Below are positions 24,465-33,561 of a DNA stretch of 64,000 nucleotides, piece after piece. This DNA comes from Pelomonas saccharophila_A. GTDB lineage: Bacteria; Pseudomonadota; Gammaproteobacteria; Burkholderiales; Burkholderiaceae_C. Where the stretch lies: NCBI RefSeq assembly GCF_031458095.1, contig NZ_JAVDXU010000002.1:496001-560000 (forward strand). Reading direction: 5' to 3'. The first letter of the stretch is position 1; each line of letters begins with the position of its first letter. Made by a program: the position numbers and the translations under genes. The notes beneath the pieces were generated by a model that made no database searches, was not told the DNA's origin, and worked only from the letters and a program-made list of their open reading frames with translations.

Positions 24465-25403
24465 ATGCTGCCCGCCTATATCAGCCATCCCGACTGCCTC
24501 CGTCACGACATGGGCGAAGGCCACCCCGAATGCCCGCAGCGCCTGACCGCCATCGCCGACGCGCTGCTGGCGCGTGGGCTGCTGGACTACATGCTGCCCT
24601 ATGACGCACCACTGGCCACCGAGGCCCAGCTGGAACGGGCGCACACGGCCCTGCACGTGCGGCGCATGTTCGACGCCGCGCCCGCGCGGGGCCATGTGCA
24701 GGTGGACCCGGACACCTGCATGAACCCGCACACCCTCCCCGCCGCCTTGCGCGCCGCGGGCGCCGCCGTGCTGGCGACCGACCTCGTGCTGGGCGGCCAG
24801 GTGCCAGCCGCCTTCTGCGCCGTGCGCCCACCCGGCCACCATGCCGAGCAGGACGCCGCCATGGGCTTTTGCTTCTTCAACAATGTCGCCGTCGGCATCC
24901 GCCACGCGCTGGATGTGCACGGCCTCACGCGCGTGGCCCTGGTCGACTTCGACGTCCACCACGGCAACGGCAGCGAGGACATCCTGGCCGGCGACGAGCG
25001 CGTGCTGATGTGCAGCATCTTCGAGACCGGCCTTTATCCCTTCAACGGCGCGGACGGCCGCTCTCTGAAGGATGCGCCCAATATGGTCAACGTCGGCCTG
25101 GCGCCGCGCAGCGGCAGCGAGGCGTTCCGCGCTGCCGTCACCGATCACTGGCTGCCGGCGCTGGAGCGCCTGCGGCCCGAGCTGATCTACATCAGCGCCG
25201 GCTTCGACGCCCACCGCGAGGACGATATGGCCCACCTCAGCCTGGTCGACGCGGACTACGCCTGGGTCACGCGCCAGCTGATGGACGTCGCCGAGCGCCA
25301 CTGCCGCGGTCGCGTCATCTCCTGCCTGGAGGGCGGCTACGTCCTCAACCCGCTGGCGCGCAGCGTGGCGGCCCATGTCAAGGTGCTGATCGGCGCCGAC
25401 TAG
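24465..25403 (+). CDS. Histone deacetylase family protein (AcuC/HDAC-like)
   Basis: A 312-residue zinc amidohydrolase. The active site is intact: HPECPQRL, RPPGHHAE (catalytic His pair), VDFDVHHGNG (zinc ligands), GFDAHREDDMA and the C-terminal EGGY. Bacterial members deacetylate protein lysines, polyamines or small amides. It is 10 bp upstream of a PatZ-like lysine acetyltransferase, so reversal of protein acetylation is a strong contextual inference. ATG 24465 has GGAG at a 6-nt spacing. Confidence 0.92.
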   Translation: MLPAYISHPDCLRHDMGEGHPECPQRLTAIADALLARGLLDYMLPYDAPLATEAQLERAHTALHVRRMFDAAPARGHVQVDPDTCMNPHTLPAALRAAGAAVLATDLVLGGQVPAAFCAVRPPGHHAEQDAAMGFCFFNNVAVGIRHALDVHGLTRVALVDFDVHHGNGSEDILAGDERVLMCSIFETGLYPFNGADGRSLKDAPNMVNVGLAPRSGSEAFRAAVTDHWLPALERLRPELIYISAGFDAHREDDMAHLSLVDADYAWVTRQLMDVAERHCRGRVISCLEGGYVLNPLARSVAAHVKVLIGAD

Positions 25404-25413
25404 AGTTCGCTGC

Positions 25414-28113
25414 ATGGATCACCACTTCCTCACGCCGCTGTTCATGCCTGCTTCGGTGGTGGTCTTCGCCGGCCCGCCGGACGACCCCGAGCGCCAGACC
25501 CGCCAGGCGCGCGTGCTGCGCGCCGCGCTGGCTGCCGCTCCCGGCGCGAGCCCGCCGCAGTTCCTGCACGGCGACACCACCGGCACCCTGGGCGAGCTGG
25601 CGCGCTCGCGGGCCGACCTGGCCGTCATCGCGCTACCGGCCGGGGAGATCGCCGCGGCGCTGGAGGTGGCCGGCCGCATTGCCTGCCGTTCGGCGCTGAT
25701 CATCAGCGACGGCATCGAGCCCGAGCAGGCGGCCCAGCTCAAGCGCATCGCCCGCCGCGAAGGCGTGCACCTGCTCGGCCCCAACTGCCTGGGCTTCCAG
25801 CGCCCGCAGCTGAACCTCAATGCGAGTGCGGCCGGCCCCCTGGCGGCGGAGGGCTCGCTGGCCATGGTGTCGCAGTCCGGTGCGCTGACCTCGGCCATGC
25901 TGGACTGGGCGCGGCAGAACCATGTCGGCTTCAGCCAGGTCGTGTCCCTCGGCCCGAACGCGGCGGTCGACCTGGCGCAGGTGCTCGACTTCCTCGCCGC
26001 CGACAACCGCACCCAGAGCATCGTCGTCTACCTGGAGGGCATTTCCAGCGCGCGTCGCTTCATGAGCGCGCTGCGCTCTGCGGCACATGCCAAGCCCGTG
26101 GTGGTGCTCAAGGCCGGCCGGCGCAGCGCCGGCAACGAGGCCGCCCTGACGCACAGCCGTGCCATCGTCGGCAGCGACGATGTGTTCGACGCCGCGCTGC
26201 GCCGCGCCGGTGCGGTGCGCGTGCGCAGCTTCGTCGAGTTGTTCTCGGCCGCCAAATGCCTGGCGGCGCGCTACCGGCCGGTCGGCAAGCGCCTGGCCAT
26301 CATCACCAACGGCGGCGGCCCGGGCGTGCTGGCAGCCGACTGGGTCAGCGAGATCGGCCTGCAGCTCGGCCGCCTGTCGCCCGACGGCGCATTGGCCCTC
26401 TCGCCCCAGTTGCCCTGTCGCGCTTCGCTGGCCGACCTGCTCGACCTGTCGGCCGAGGCGACGCCGGAACACTTCCGCCTCGCACTCGAGGCCGCGGCGG
26501 CCGACCCGGCCATCGACGGACTGCTGGCCATCTATGCGCCGCAGATCGGTTCGGACGCCGCCGAGGTGGCGCGCGCCGTCGTGAGGGCCAAGGCCGCCAC
26601 GGCCAAGCCGCTGCTGGGTTGCTGGATGGGCGACGCCTCCGTGCAGGAAGCCCGCCGCGTCCTCAACGACGGTGGCATTGCCAATTTCCGCACCCCCGAG
26701 GCGGCCGTGGGCGCCTTCGGCAACATCGCCTCGTTCTACGCCAACCAGCAGCTGCTGATGCAGACGCCGCCACCCATGTCCAGCCTGGCCCAGCCCGACG
26801 TGGAGGCCGCGCGCCTGCTCATCGAGAGCGTGCTGGCCGAGCGCCGCCGCACGCTGACCGAGATGGAGAGCAAGGCCCTGCTCGCGGCCTTCCACATCCC
26901 CGTCACGCAGACGGTGCTGGCGCGCAGCGCCAACGAGGCCATGATGCTGGCCACCCAGCTCGGCTTCCCGGTGGCGCTGAAGATCGATTCGCCCGATATC
27001 GCTCATAAGAGCGACGTGCAGGGCGTGGCCCTGAACATCCAGAGCGGCGCTGCGGCGCGCGACACCTTCAACGAGATGGTGGCCCGCGTGAAGCGGCTGC
27101 AGCCGCAGGCGCGCATCAACGGCGTGACAGTGCAGAAGATGGCACGCGCACGCCGCGGCCACGAGGTCTGCGTCGGCCTGGTGACGGACGAAGCCTTCGG
27201 CCCCACCATCGTCTTCGGCGCCGGCGGCACGATGATCGAGCTGATCGCCGACCGCGCCATGGAGCTGCCGCCGCTGAACCAGTTCCTGGCCCGCCGCCTG
27301 ATCGAGCGCGCCCGCGTGTCCGAAACCCTGGCCACAGGCTGGCAGGGCGGCGCGCCCGCGGACCTGGAGGCGCTGGAGCAGGTGCTGCTGCGCGTCAGCG
27401 AGATGGTCTGCGAGTTCCCGCAGCTGCGCGAGATGGACATCAACCCGCTGATCGTCGACGAGACGGGTGCCGTTGCCGTGGACGCCCGCATCGTGCTGCA
27501 GCCCGGCCCCCAGGCCGGCAGCCCGCGCGCCTTCGACTATCCCCACCTGGCCATCCTGCCCTACCCCGCGCGCTTCGAGCAGATCTGGCCCTTGGCCGGC
27601 GGCGGCGAGGTGAGCGTGCGCCCGGTGCGCCCCGACGACGCGCAGATGCTGCAGGACCTGGTGCGCGGCCTCAAGCCCGAGAGCCGCTACTTCCGCTTTG
27701 CCAGCGCCATCAAGGAGCTGCCGCCCGGGCTGCTGGCGCGCCTGACGCTGATCGACTACGACCGCGAGATGGCGCTGGTGGCCGTCTACACCGAGCGCAC
27801 GGCGCGTGACGACGGGGGCTTCGACGAGGCGGAACGCATCGTCGGCGTGTCGCGCATCATCACCAACCCCGACCAGACCAGCTGCGAGTTCAGCCTGCTC
27901 GTGGCCGACGACTTCGGCGGCAAGGGCCTGGGTTCGCGGCTGATGGAAGGCATCACCGATGCCGCCCGCGAGAAGGGCCTGGCCGACATCGAGGGCCTGG
28001 TGCTGACGAACAATGCCGACATGCTCAAGCTGATGCGCGGCCTGGGCTTCGCGGTCAAGCCCTTCCCCGACGACCCGGACTTCAAGCTGGTGACGCGCTC
28101 ACTGCAGCGCTGA
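25414..28113 (+). CDS. Acyl-CoA ligase-like/GNAT protein lysine acetyltransferase (PatZ/Pat type)
   Basis: An 899-residue fusion. Residues 1-135 are a CoA-binding domain; 150-460 are succinyl-CoA ligase-like with SQSGALTSAMLDWA and ALTHSRAIVGSDDVFDAALRRAG; about 490-715 are an ATP-grasp domain (VALKIDSPDIAHKSDVQGVAL); 730-899 are a GNAT with SCEFSLLVADDFGGKGLGSRLM for acetyl-CoA. Proteins of this build acetylate and inactivate acetyl-CoA synthetase and other enzymes; the ligase-like part is usually regulatory. It forms a pair with the deacetylase upstream. The stop overlaps the convergent nucleoside hydrolase by 15 bp. Confidence 0.93.
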   Translation: MDHHFLTPLFMPASVVVFAGPPDDPERQTRQARVLRAALAAAPGASPPQFLHGDTTGTLGELARSRADLAVIALPAGEIAAALEVAGRIACRSALIISDGIEPEQAAQLKRIARREGVHLLGPNCLGFQRPQLNLNASAAGPLAAEGSLAMVSQSGALTSAMLDWARQNHVGFSQVVSLGPNAAVDLAQVLDFLAADNRTQSIVVYLEGISSARRFMSALRSAAHAKPVVVLKAGRRSAGNEAALTHSRAIVGSDDVFDAALRRAGAVRVRSFVELFSAAKCLAARYRPVGKRLAIITNGGGPGVLAADWVSEIGLQLGRLSPDGALALSPQLPCRASLADLLDLSAEATPEHFRLALEAAAADPAIDGLLAIYAPQIGSDAAEVARAVVRAKAATAKPLLGCWMGDASVQEARRVLNDGGIANFRTPEAAVGAFGNIASFYANQQLLMQTPPPMSSLAQPDVEAARLLIESVLAERRRTLTEMESKALLAAFHIPVTQTVLARSANEAMMLATQLGFPVALKIDSPDIAHKSDVQGVALNIQSGAAARDTFNEMVARVKRLQPQARINGVTVQKMARARRGHEVCVGLVTDEAFGPTIVFGAGGTMIELIADRAMELPPLNQFLARRLIERARVSETLATGWQGGAPADLEALEQVLLRVSEMVCEFPQLREMDINPLIVDETGAVAVDARIVLQPGPQAGSPRAFDYPHLAILPYPARFEQIWPLAGGGEVSVRPVRPDDAQMLQDLVRGLKPESRYFRFASAIKELPPGLLARLTLIDYDREMALVAVYTERTARDDGGFDEAERIVGVSRIITNPDQTSCEFSLLVADDFGGKGLGSRLMEGITDAAREKGLADIEGLVLTNNADMLKLMRGLGFAVKPFPDDPDFKLVTRSLQR

Positions 28114-29037
28114 CAGCCTCTGCGTCAGCAGCGCGAAAAAGCCGTCCGAGTCGACATGGCGCAGCACCTGGGCGTTGGCCGGCAGGCCCGTGACGCCCCA
28201 CCAGTCGATGACGGTCATGCCCCGCGTCAGCTCGCTTTGGGTCTCGATGCGGACATTGCAGACGCGGCCCGAGAACAGGTCGGGCTGGAGCAGGAAGGCG
28301 ATGACGCAGGGGTCGTGCAGCGGACCGCCGTCCTGGCCGTATTTCTCTTCGTCAAAGCGCTCGAAGAACTCCATCCAGGCGGCGACGACGCTGCCGACGC
28401 GATTGCCCAGGGCGCGGATGGCCTCGATACGCGCTGCCGTCGTCAGCGCCTCGTGGGTGACGTCCAGCGGCGCCATCGTGATGGGCACGCCGCTGTTGAA
28501 GACCTCGTGCGCCGCCCGTGGGTCGACATAGATGTTGAATTCGGCCGCCGGCGTGACGTTGCCGCCCTCGAAGAAGCCGCCGCCCATCAGCACGATGCGG
28601 CGGATGCGCGCCGCGATGTCGGGTGCCCGGCGCAGGGCCAGGGCGATATTCGTCAGCGGCCCCAGCGGGCACAGCGTCACCGTGCCGGCCTCGCGCTCGC
28701 GCAAGGTCTGGATGATGAAGTCCACGGCATGGCGGGAGTCGACGGCCAGCGTGGGATCGGGCAGTTCGACGCCGTTGAGGCCGGTGTCGCCATGCACATG
28801 CTCGGCGGTGACCAGGGGCACGTCCAGCGGGCGGTCGGCGCCGGCGCAGATGGGCACGTCGCGGCGGCCGGCCAGCTCCATGACCTTGCGCGCGTTCAGC
28901 GTCGTCAGCGCCAGCGGCACATTGCCGGCCACCGTCGTCACGCCGAGCAGCTCCAGCTCGGGGCTGGCGGCGGCCAGCAGCAGGGCGATGGCGTCGTCCT
29001 GGCCGGGATCGGTGTCGATGATGATGGCGTGGCTCAT
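28099..29037 (-). CDS. Nucleoside hydrolase (IunH family)
   Basis: A 312-residue enzyme. The calcium-binding motif IIDTDPGQDDAIAL at residues 6-19, GPLTNIALAL, LMGGGFFEGGNVTPAAEFNIYVDP and the late HDPCVIA are all present. It splits ribonucleosides into base and ribose for salvage; base preference (inosine-uridine against pyrimidine) cannot be decided. Start ATG 29037 overlaps the end of the FAH-like gene by 4 bp, so the two are co-transcribed. Confidence 0.93.
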   Translation of the reverse strand: MSHAIIIDTDPGQDDAIALLLAAASPELELLGVTTVAGNVPLALTTLNARKVMELAGRRDVPICAGADRPLDVPLVTAEHVHGDTGLNGVELPDPTLAVDSRHAVDFIIQTLREREAGTVTLCPLGPLTNIALALRRAPDIAARIRRIVLMGGGFFEGGNVTPAAEFNIYVDPRAAHEVFNSGVPITMAPLDVTHEALTTAARIEAIRALGNRVGSVVAAWMEFFERFDEEKYGQDGGPLHDPCVIAFLLQPDLFSGRVCNVRIETQSELTRGMTVIDWWGVTGLPANAQVLRHVDSDGFFALLTQRLSALQ

Positions 29038-29816
29038 GGGAGTGCGGGCGGCGGTGCGAGATCGAGGTCGATGGCGCCGAACAGGCTGTGCTGGCCGTCG
29101 GCGGACTTGAGGTCCAGGCGCAGGCTGTCCCCCGGCGCGAGCGGCAGCTCCAGCGCCCCCAGGGACACGCCGGCGAGTTGGCCGGCGCGCAGCGCCCGCA
29201 GGCGGGCCAGGCGGGCCAGCGCGTCGCCGGGCACGGCGGCCACATCGCGCGGGTCGAGCTTGGCGCCGTTGTGCAGGGCGACGAGGCGGGCCTGCAGGCG
29301 GCCGCCGCCCCAGGCCTCGCCCAGTTCGTCGGGCGTGACGGCCAGCGGCGCGCAGTGGGTGGCGATCAGGTCGCCATCCAGGCGCCAGTCCACGGCCAGC
29401 GTCAGCAGGCGCAGGGCGTCCAGGGCGGCAGCCGCGTCGCTGGCGGCAGCGAGATCGCCTGTGATGACGGCCAGGGCCGGCTCACAGGCGGCCGGCGCCC
29501 TGAGAGGCTGATGCGGGCCCTGGAACTGGCCTGCCTCGCGGCGCACGCTGCCCTCGACGTCGACAACGGCCCAACCATAGGCGCGTGGCAGCGGCGCCAC
29601 GCATTTCTCGGGCTCGAAGGCGAAGGCATGGCGCAGCTTGCCGTGGTTGAGCTGCACGGCGAGGTCTTCGAGCTGCGGGGCGAGAAAGCCCCAGTCGTCG
29701 AGGACCTGCTGGAGGCGCGTGGCGATGCCGGTGGCGTAATGCGCCTGGGTCAGGTCGCGCGACACGACGACGAGGTGGCCGTCGCGCGAGCCGTCGGCGT
29801 AGCTGGCGAGTTTCAT
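29034..29816 (-). CDS. Degenerate fumarylacetoacetate hydrolase-family protein
   Basis: A 260-residue protein, against about 330 for close family members. The N-terminus (MKLASYADGSRDGHLVVVSRD, then PLPRAYGWA) and the C-terminal barrel edge match the FAH family. The stretch carrying the first metal Asp (a GSDDF-type segment) is missing; the usual EAE pair is reduced to CEPA before LAVITGD; and the active-site Lys segment is replaced by ATHCAPLAVTP. It therefore probably lacks the usual metal-dependent C-C hydrolase activity. It is upstream of and coupled to the nucleoside hydrolase. Confidence 0.75.
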   Translation of the reverse strand: MKLASYADGSRDGHLVVVSRDLTQAHYATGIATRLQQVLDDWGFLAPQLEDLAVQLNHGKLRHAFAFEPEKCVAPLPRAYGWAVVDVEGSVRREAGQFQGPHQPLRAPAACEPALAVITGDLAAASDAAAALDALRLLTLAVDWRLDGDLIATHCAPLAVTPDELGEAWGGGRLQARLVALHNGAKLDPRDVAAVPGDALARLARLRALRAGQLAGVSLGALELPLAPGDSLRLDLKSADGQHSLFGAIDLDLAPPPALP

Positions 29817-29850
29817 GAGGAAGGGGCAGCGGTGATGGCAGCATTGTGCG

Positions 29851-30747
29851 ATGCGCGCCGGCCTGCCCTCCCCCCGCGCCGCCGCGCTTGCGCTGGCGGC
29901 CAGCCTGCTCGCCCATCTGGCGCTGCTGGGCGGCGAGCGGGTGCGTGAGGACAGCGCCACGCGGCCGACGCGCGCCGTCAGCGTCGCGCTGCTGCAACCG
30001 CCCACCCTGCCCGCGGCCCTGCCGGAGCCCGCGTTGCCGGTCCCGCCCTCGGCCCAGGCCCGCTCGACCCGACCCAGCAGCCGGCCACCGCTGCCGGCCG
30101 TCGAGGCCCCTCCAGCGGCGCCCGACTCGCCCCTGCTGCGACTGGCCGGCCCGGCCACCTGGCAGTACCGGCTGCGCCAGAGCGGCCAGGACGGCGAGGC
30201 CCTGCTGGACTGGCGCCCCGAGGCCGACGGCCGCTACAGCCTGCGTCTGACCCGCCGTGTCGGCGAGCGCACCCTGCCGGCCTGGGAAAGCCTGGGGCAT
30301 ACGGGCAGCGCCGGCCTGGCGCCCGAACGCTTCGCCTTGCAGCGCGGCGGCCAGGATCGCCAGGCGATCAATTTCGATGCCGAAGGGCGGCGCGTCAGCT
30401 TCTCAAGCAGCCCGGCCCAGCTGGAGCTGCCGGAGGGCACCCAGGACCGCCTGTCCTGGTGGCTGCAACTCGCCGCCCTGGTGCAGGCCGCCCCGGCACC
30501 GGGCGGGCGCTGGCGTGTCTGGGTGGCCGGATTGCGTGGCGAATTGCGCGAATGGACCTTCGAAGCCGTTGAATCAGCGCCGGAAGACGCCGGCCTGTTG
30601 CATCTGCGCCGCCTGCCGCTGGGCGAGCGCGACCCCGGCGTCGAGCTGTGGCTGGACCCGGCCCGTGGCTACTGGCCGGTGCGGCTGCGCCAGGGCGATC
30701 CGGAAACCCGCGGTTTCGAAATCCGTCTGTCCGACGTGAACTCCTGA
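29851..30747 (+). CDS. DUF3108 domain-containing exported protein
   Basis: A 298-residue protein. A membrane helix or signal anchor lies at residues 8-27, then a Pro/Ala/Ser-rich segment (about 40-95) like those that cross the periplasm in TonB-type proteins, then a DUF3108 domain of beta-rich repeats (WQYRLRQSGQDGEALLDWRPEADGRYSLRL) ending in VELWLDPARGYWPVRLR. DUF3108 proteins are thought to be outer-envelope linked; the function is unknown. It is divergent from the FAH-like gene with 34 bp between starts. Confidence 0.8.
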   Translation: MRAGLPSPRAAALALAASLLAHLALLGGERVREDSATRPTRAVSVALLQPPTLPAALPEPALPVPPSAQARSTRPSSRPPLPAVEAPPAAPDSPLLRLAGPATWQYRLRQSGQDGEALLDWRPEADGRYSLRLTRRVGERTLPAWESLGHTGSAGLAPERFALQRGGQDRQAINFDAEGRRVSFSSSPAQLELPEGTQDRLSWWLQLAALVQAAPAPGGRWRVWVAGLRGELREWTFEAVESAPEDAGLLHLRRLPLGERDPGVELWLDPARGYWPVRLRQGDPETRGFEIRLSDVNS

Positions 30748-30870
30748 CGCTTCCTACACGTTGTCAGCGCATGGGATGACCCGAACAGCGGGGCGTTCTG
30801 CCAGTATCTGAACCAAGCGGGGCTTGAAACACTTGGCCCCACCCGCAGTTGAAGCCGTGAGGAGAACTCC

Positions 30871-31152
30871 ATGCACATGCTCTACAACTCCGACAGCTTC
30901 ATCGTCGTCCAGTTCGACGTGCCCACCGACGTGCCCCAGGCTGTCGAGGAAGGCCCCCAGATCAACCGGGGCGGTTTCGAGATCGTCGACAAGTTCGCCC
31001 GCAAGGAAATCTTCATCGAGGGCGCCCTGGCCGAATCCTTCTCGCAAGGGGTGCAGGCTCTCATTGAAGACGGCGAGCCGTCCGAGGACGAACTCGACGC
31101 CTTCATCGAGCGTTATGCCGTCATGGGCCAGCAGCCGGTCGTGATGCACTGA
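30871..31152 (+). CDS. DUF3567 (BTH_I0359 family) small protein
   Basis: A 93-residue protein with the family signature MLYNSDSFIVVQFDVP and GGFEIVDKFARKEIFIEGALAESF, ending QQPVVMH. The family is confined to betaproteobacteria and has no assigned function. ATG 30871 is preceded by GGAG at a 6-nt spacing. Small and acidic, with no membrane segment. It stands alone between the DUF3108 and AAA+ genes. Confidence 0.9.
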   Translation: MHMLYNSDSFIVVQFDVPTDVPQAVEEGPQINRGGFEIVDKFARKEIFIEGALAESFSQGVQALIEDGEPSEDELDAFIERYAVMGQQPVVMH

Positions 31153-31246
31153 ACATTTGGGGGGCCGATCTGACGTTGATCTGCGCCCAAGCCTGATACA
31201 AGATGGGTCCGCGCCGCCGCTGCAGGCGGCGCAAGGAGCCCATCGA

Positions 31247-33559
31247 ATGGTGAAGCGAGTCGCCGCTGAGACAGCCTCCCGGGCATCTGCCCGCGTGCTG
31301 CCCTCGCCCGGCCTGGACAGCGCCCCGGTGCTGGACCGCATGTGCTCGCAGTTCGTGCTGACGCTGACCGTCAGGCACGCGGGCCGCTTCAATCTGCGGC
31401 GCGACTTCAACGGCCTGCTGTCCTTCACCGGCCGCCATCTGGTCTGGCCCACCCGCGTGCTGCAAAGGCTGCGCGGCTACCTCGCCCAGCGTTGCGCCGG
31501 CAACGAGTTGTGGCGCGGCCACGAAGCGCTGGGCGACGAGGCCTTTCTCGACCGCTTCGGCCAATGGAGCGGGCCGTTCAGCGAAGCGACGCTGTTCTTC
31601 TACCTCGACGAATACGTCAAGGACGCGCCCAAGGACATGATGGCCCTGCTCGCCACGACCTGCGAGCACCTGGACCGCCAGTTGAAGCGCGAGTCGACGC
31701 TGGTCGAGAAGAACATCGCCGCCCTGGGTACGCTGCTGCAGCTGAATCCGGCCGAGCGCGCCATCCTGCTTTATGGCACGCTGGCCCGCTATCAGCGCGA
31801 ACTGCGCGGCGCCCTGGTCGAGTTCAAGGTCAACACGGCCCAGGAAGCCTTTGCCGCGATTGCTGCCGTCGCCGGCGTGGACGAGCGTGAAGTGGCGGAG
31901 GCCCTGCGTGCCGGCTCGCGCCTGGAGCGCATCGGCATGGTCGAGAACCTGATCTCGGAACACAACATCACCGACCTGGCCGACCTGATGAAGGTCAGCG
32001 ACCAGCTGCCGCCGGTGCTGATGCGCGAATACCAGGGCCCGCACGACCTGATGGCCGTGTTCACGCGGCCGGCCGCGCCGAGCACGCTGGCGCCGGCCGA
32101 TTTCCACTTCGTCGTCGAGGATCTCGACCTGCTCAAGGGCATGCTGCGCCAGGCCGTGGCCACGCATGCCACCGGCGTCAACGTGCTGCTCTATGGCCCG
32201 CCGGGCACCGGCAAGACCGAACTGGCCAAGGTAGCCGCCGCAGCCGCGGGGCTGGATCTCTACGAAGTCGAGTACGCCGACCGCGACGGCAATTCGCTCT
32301 CGGGCCGCGACCGCTACCGCTCGCTGCAGATCAGCCAGGTCTTCCTGAAGGCCAGCGCCAATGTGGCCCTGCTGTTCGACGAGGTCGAGGACGTCTTCCC
32401 CCCCCTGTCCAGCGACACGGCCTCGCTGCTGAACCGGCTGGACGCCAGCGGCGAAGGCGGGGTTGGCAACTCGGTCAGCGGCAAGGCCTGGGTCAACCAG
32501 ATCCTGGAAACCAACCCGGTGCCCGTCATCTGGGTCACCAACCGCATCGAGCAGATCGACCCGGCCTTCCGCCGCCGCTTCCAGTACCACCTGGAGCTGA
32601 AGTCGCCGCCGCCCGGCGCGCGCAAGGGTCTGGTGGCCAAGGCCCTGGGTGAAGTCACCGTCAGCGAGGGCTTTGTCGCCAAGCTGGCCGAGCGTCCGGG
32701 CCTGACGCCGGCGCAGATCCGCACCGCCGTGCGCTTCGCCCAGCTGGCCGGCACGGCCGACGCCGCCGAGAAGCTCATCGAACGCCAGTTGCTCAATGCC
32801 GACAAGGCCCTGGGCCGCGACGACGGCAGCAGCATGGCGCGGCCTTGCGTCACCCGCTATGCGCTGGAGCTGCTGAACTGCGAAAGCCGCTTCGAGATCC
32901 CGCGCATCGTCGAGGCGCTGCGCCGCAAGGGCACCGGCCAGCTGTGCTTCTATGGCCCGCCCGGCAGCGGCAAGACCGCGCTTGCCGAACACATCGCCCA
33001 GGCCCTGGGCCGGCCGCTGATGGTGCGCCGCGCCAGCGACATCGCCAGCAAATTCGTCGGCGAGACCGAGCAGAACATGGCCCGCATGTTCGACACGGCG
33101 CAGACCGAAGGCGCCGTGCTGCTGCTCGACGAAGCCGACAGTTTTTTGCGCAGCCGCAAGCATGCCGAGCGCAACTACGAAGTGTCAGAGGTCAACGAGA
33201 TGCTGGCCGGCATGGAGCGCTTCAACGGCCTCTTCATCTGCACGACCAATCTTTTCGACGACCTGGACGAAGCTGCGCTGCGGCGCTTTGCCTTCAAGAT
33301 CCGCTTCAAGGCCTTGAAGCCGGAGCAGCGGGTGGCGATGTTCGAGCGTGAGGCGGGTGCGGCACCCACCGATGAGCAGCGCTCACGGCTGGTGGCGATG
33401 GATTGCCTGACCCATGGCGACTTCGCGGCCGTGAGGCAGCAGGTCGAAATCCTCGGCGAGGCCTTCACGCCGGATGAGTTCCTGGCTCAGCTGGAGGCGG
33501 AACATCGGGCGAAGCCGGAGGTGAGGGAGCGGCGGGGCATAGGCTTTCGAGCCAGCTGA
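31247..33559 (+). CDS. Tandem AAA+ ATPase
   Basis: A 770-residue protein with two AAA+ modules. Module 1 has Walker A GPPGTGKT near residue 316 and Walker B VALLFDEVEDVFP. Module 2 has Walker A GPPGSGKT near residue 570, Walker B AVLLLDEADSFL and CTTNLFDDLDEAALRRF (sensor 1 and arginine region). The first 280 residues are an all-helical region without a recognised domain. The build suggests an unfoldase or remodelling ATPase, but it lacks Clp N-domains and a visible protease partner. ATG 31247 follows AAGGAG. I do not recognise a named family. Confidence 0.85.
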   Translation: MVKRVAAETASRASARVLPSPGLDSAPVLDRMCSQFVLTLTVRHAGRFNLRRDFNGLLSFTGRHLVWPTRVLQRLRGYLAQRCAGNELWRGHEALGDEAFLDRFGQWSGPFSEATLFFYLDEYVKDAPKDMMALLATTCEHLDRQLKRESTLVEKNIAALGTLLQLNPAERAILLYGTLARYQRELRGALVEFKVNTAQEAFAAIAAVAGVDEREVAEALRAGSRLERIGMVENLISEHNITDLADLMKVSDQLPPVLMREYQGPHDLMAVFTRPAAPSTLAPADFHFVVEDLDLLKGMLRQAVATHATGVNVLLYGPPGTGKTELAKVAAAAAGLDLYEVEYADRDGNSLSGRDRYRSLQISQVFLKASANVALLFDEVEDVFPPLSSDTASLLNRLDASGEGGVGNSVSGKAWVNQILETNPVPVIWVTNRIEQIDPAFRRRFQYHLELKSPPPGARKGLVAKALGEVTVSEGFVAKLAERPGLTPAQIRTAVRFAQLAGTADAAEKLIERQLLNADKALGRDDGSSMARPCVTRYALELLNCESRFEIPRIVEALRRKGTGQLCFYGPPGSGKTALAEHIAQALGRPLMVRRASDIASKFVGETEQNMARMFDTAQTEGAVLLLDEADSFLRSRKHAERNYEVSEVNEMLAGMERFNGLFICTTNLFDDLDEAALRRFAFKIRFKALKPEQRVAMFEREAGAAPTDEQRSRLVAMDCLTHGDFAAVRQQVEILGEAFTPDEFLAQLEAEHRAKPEVRERRGIGFRAS

Positions 33560-33561
33560 CC

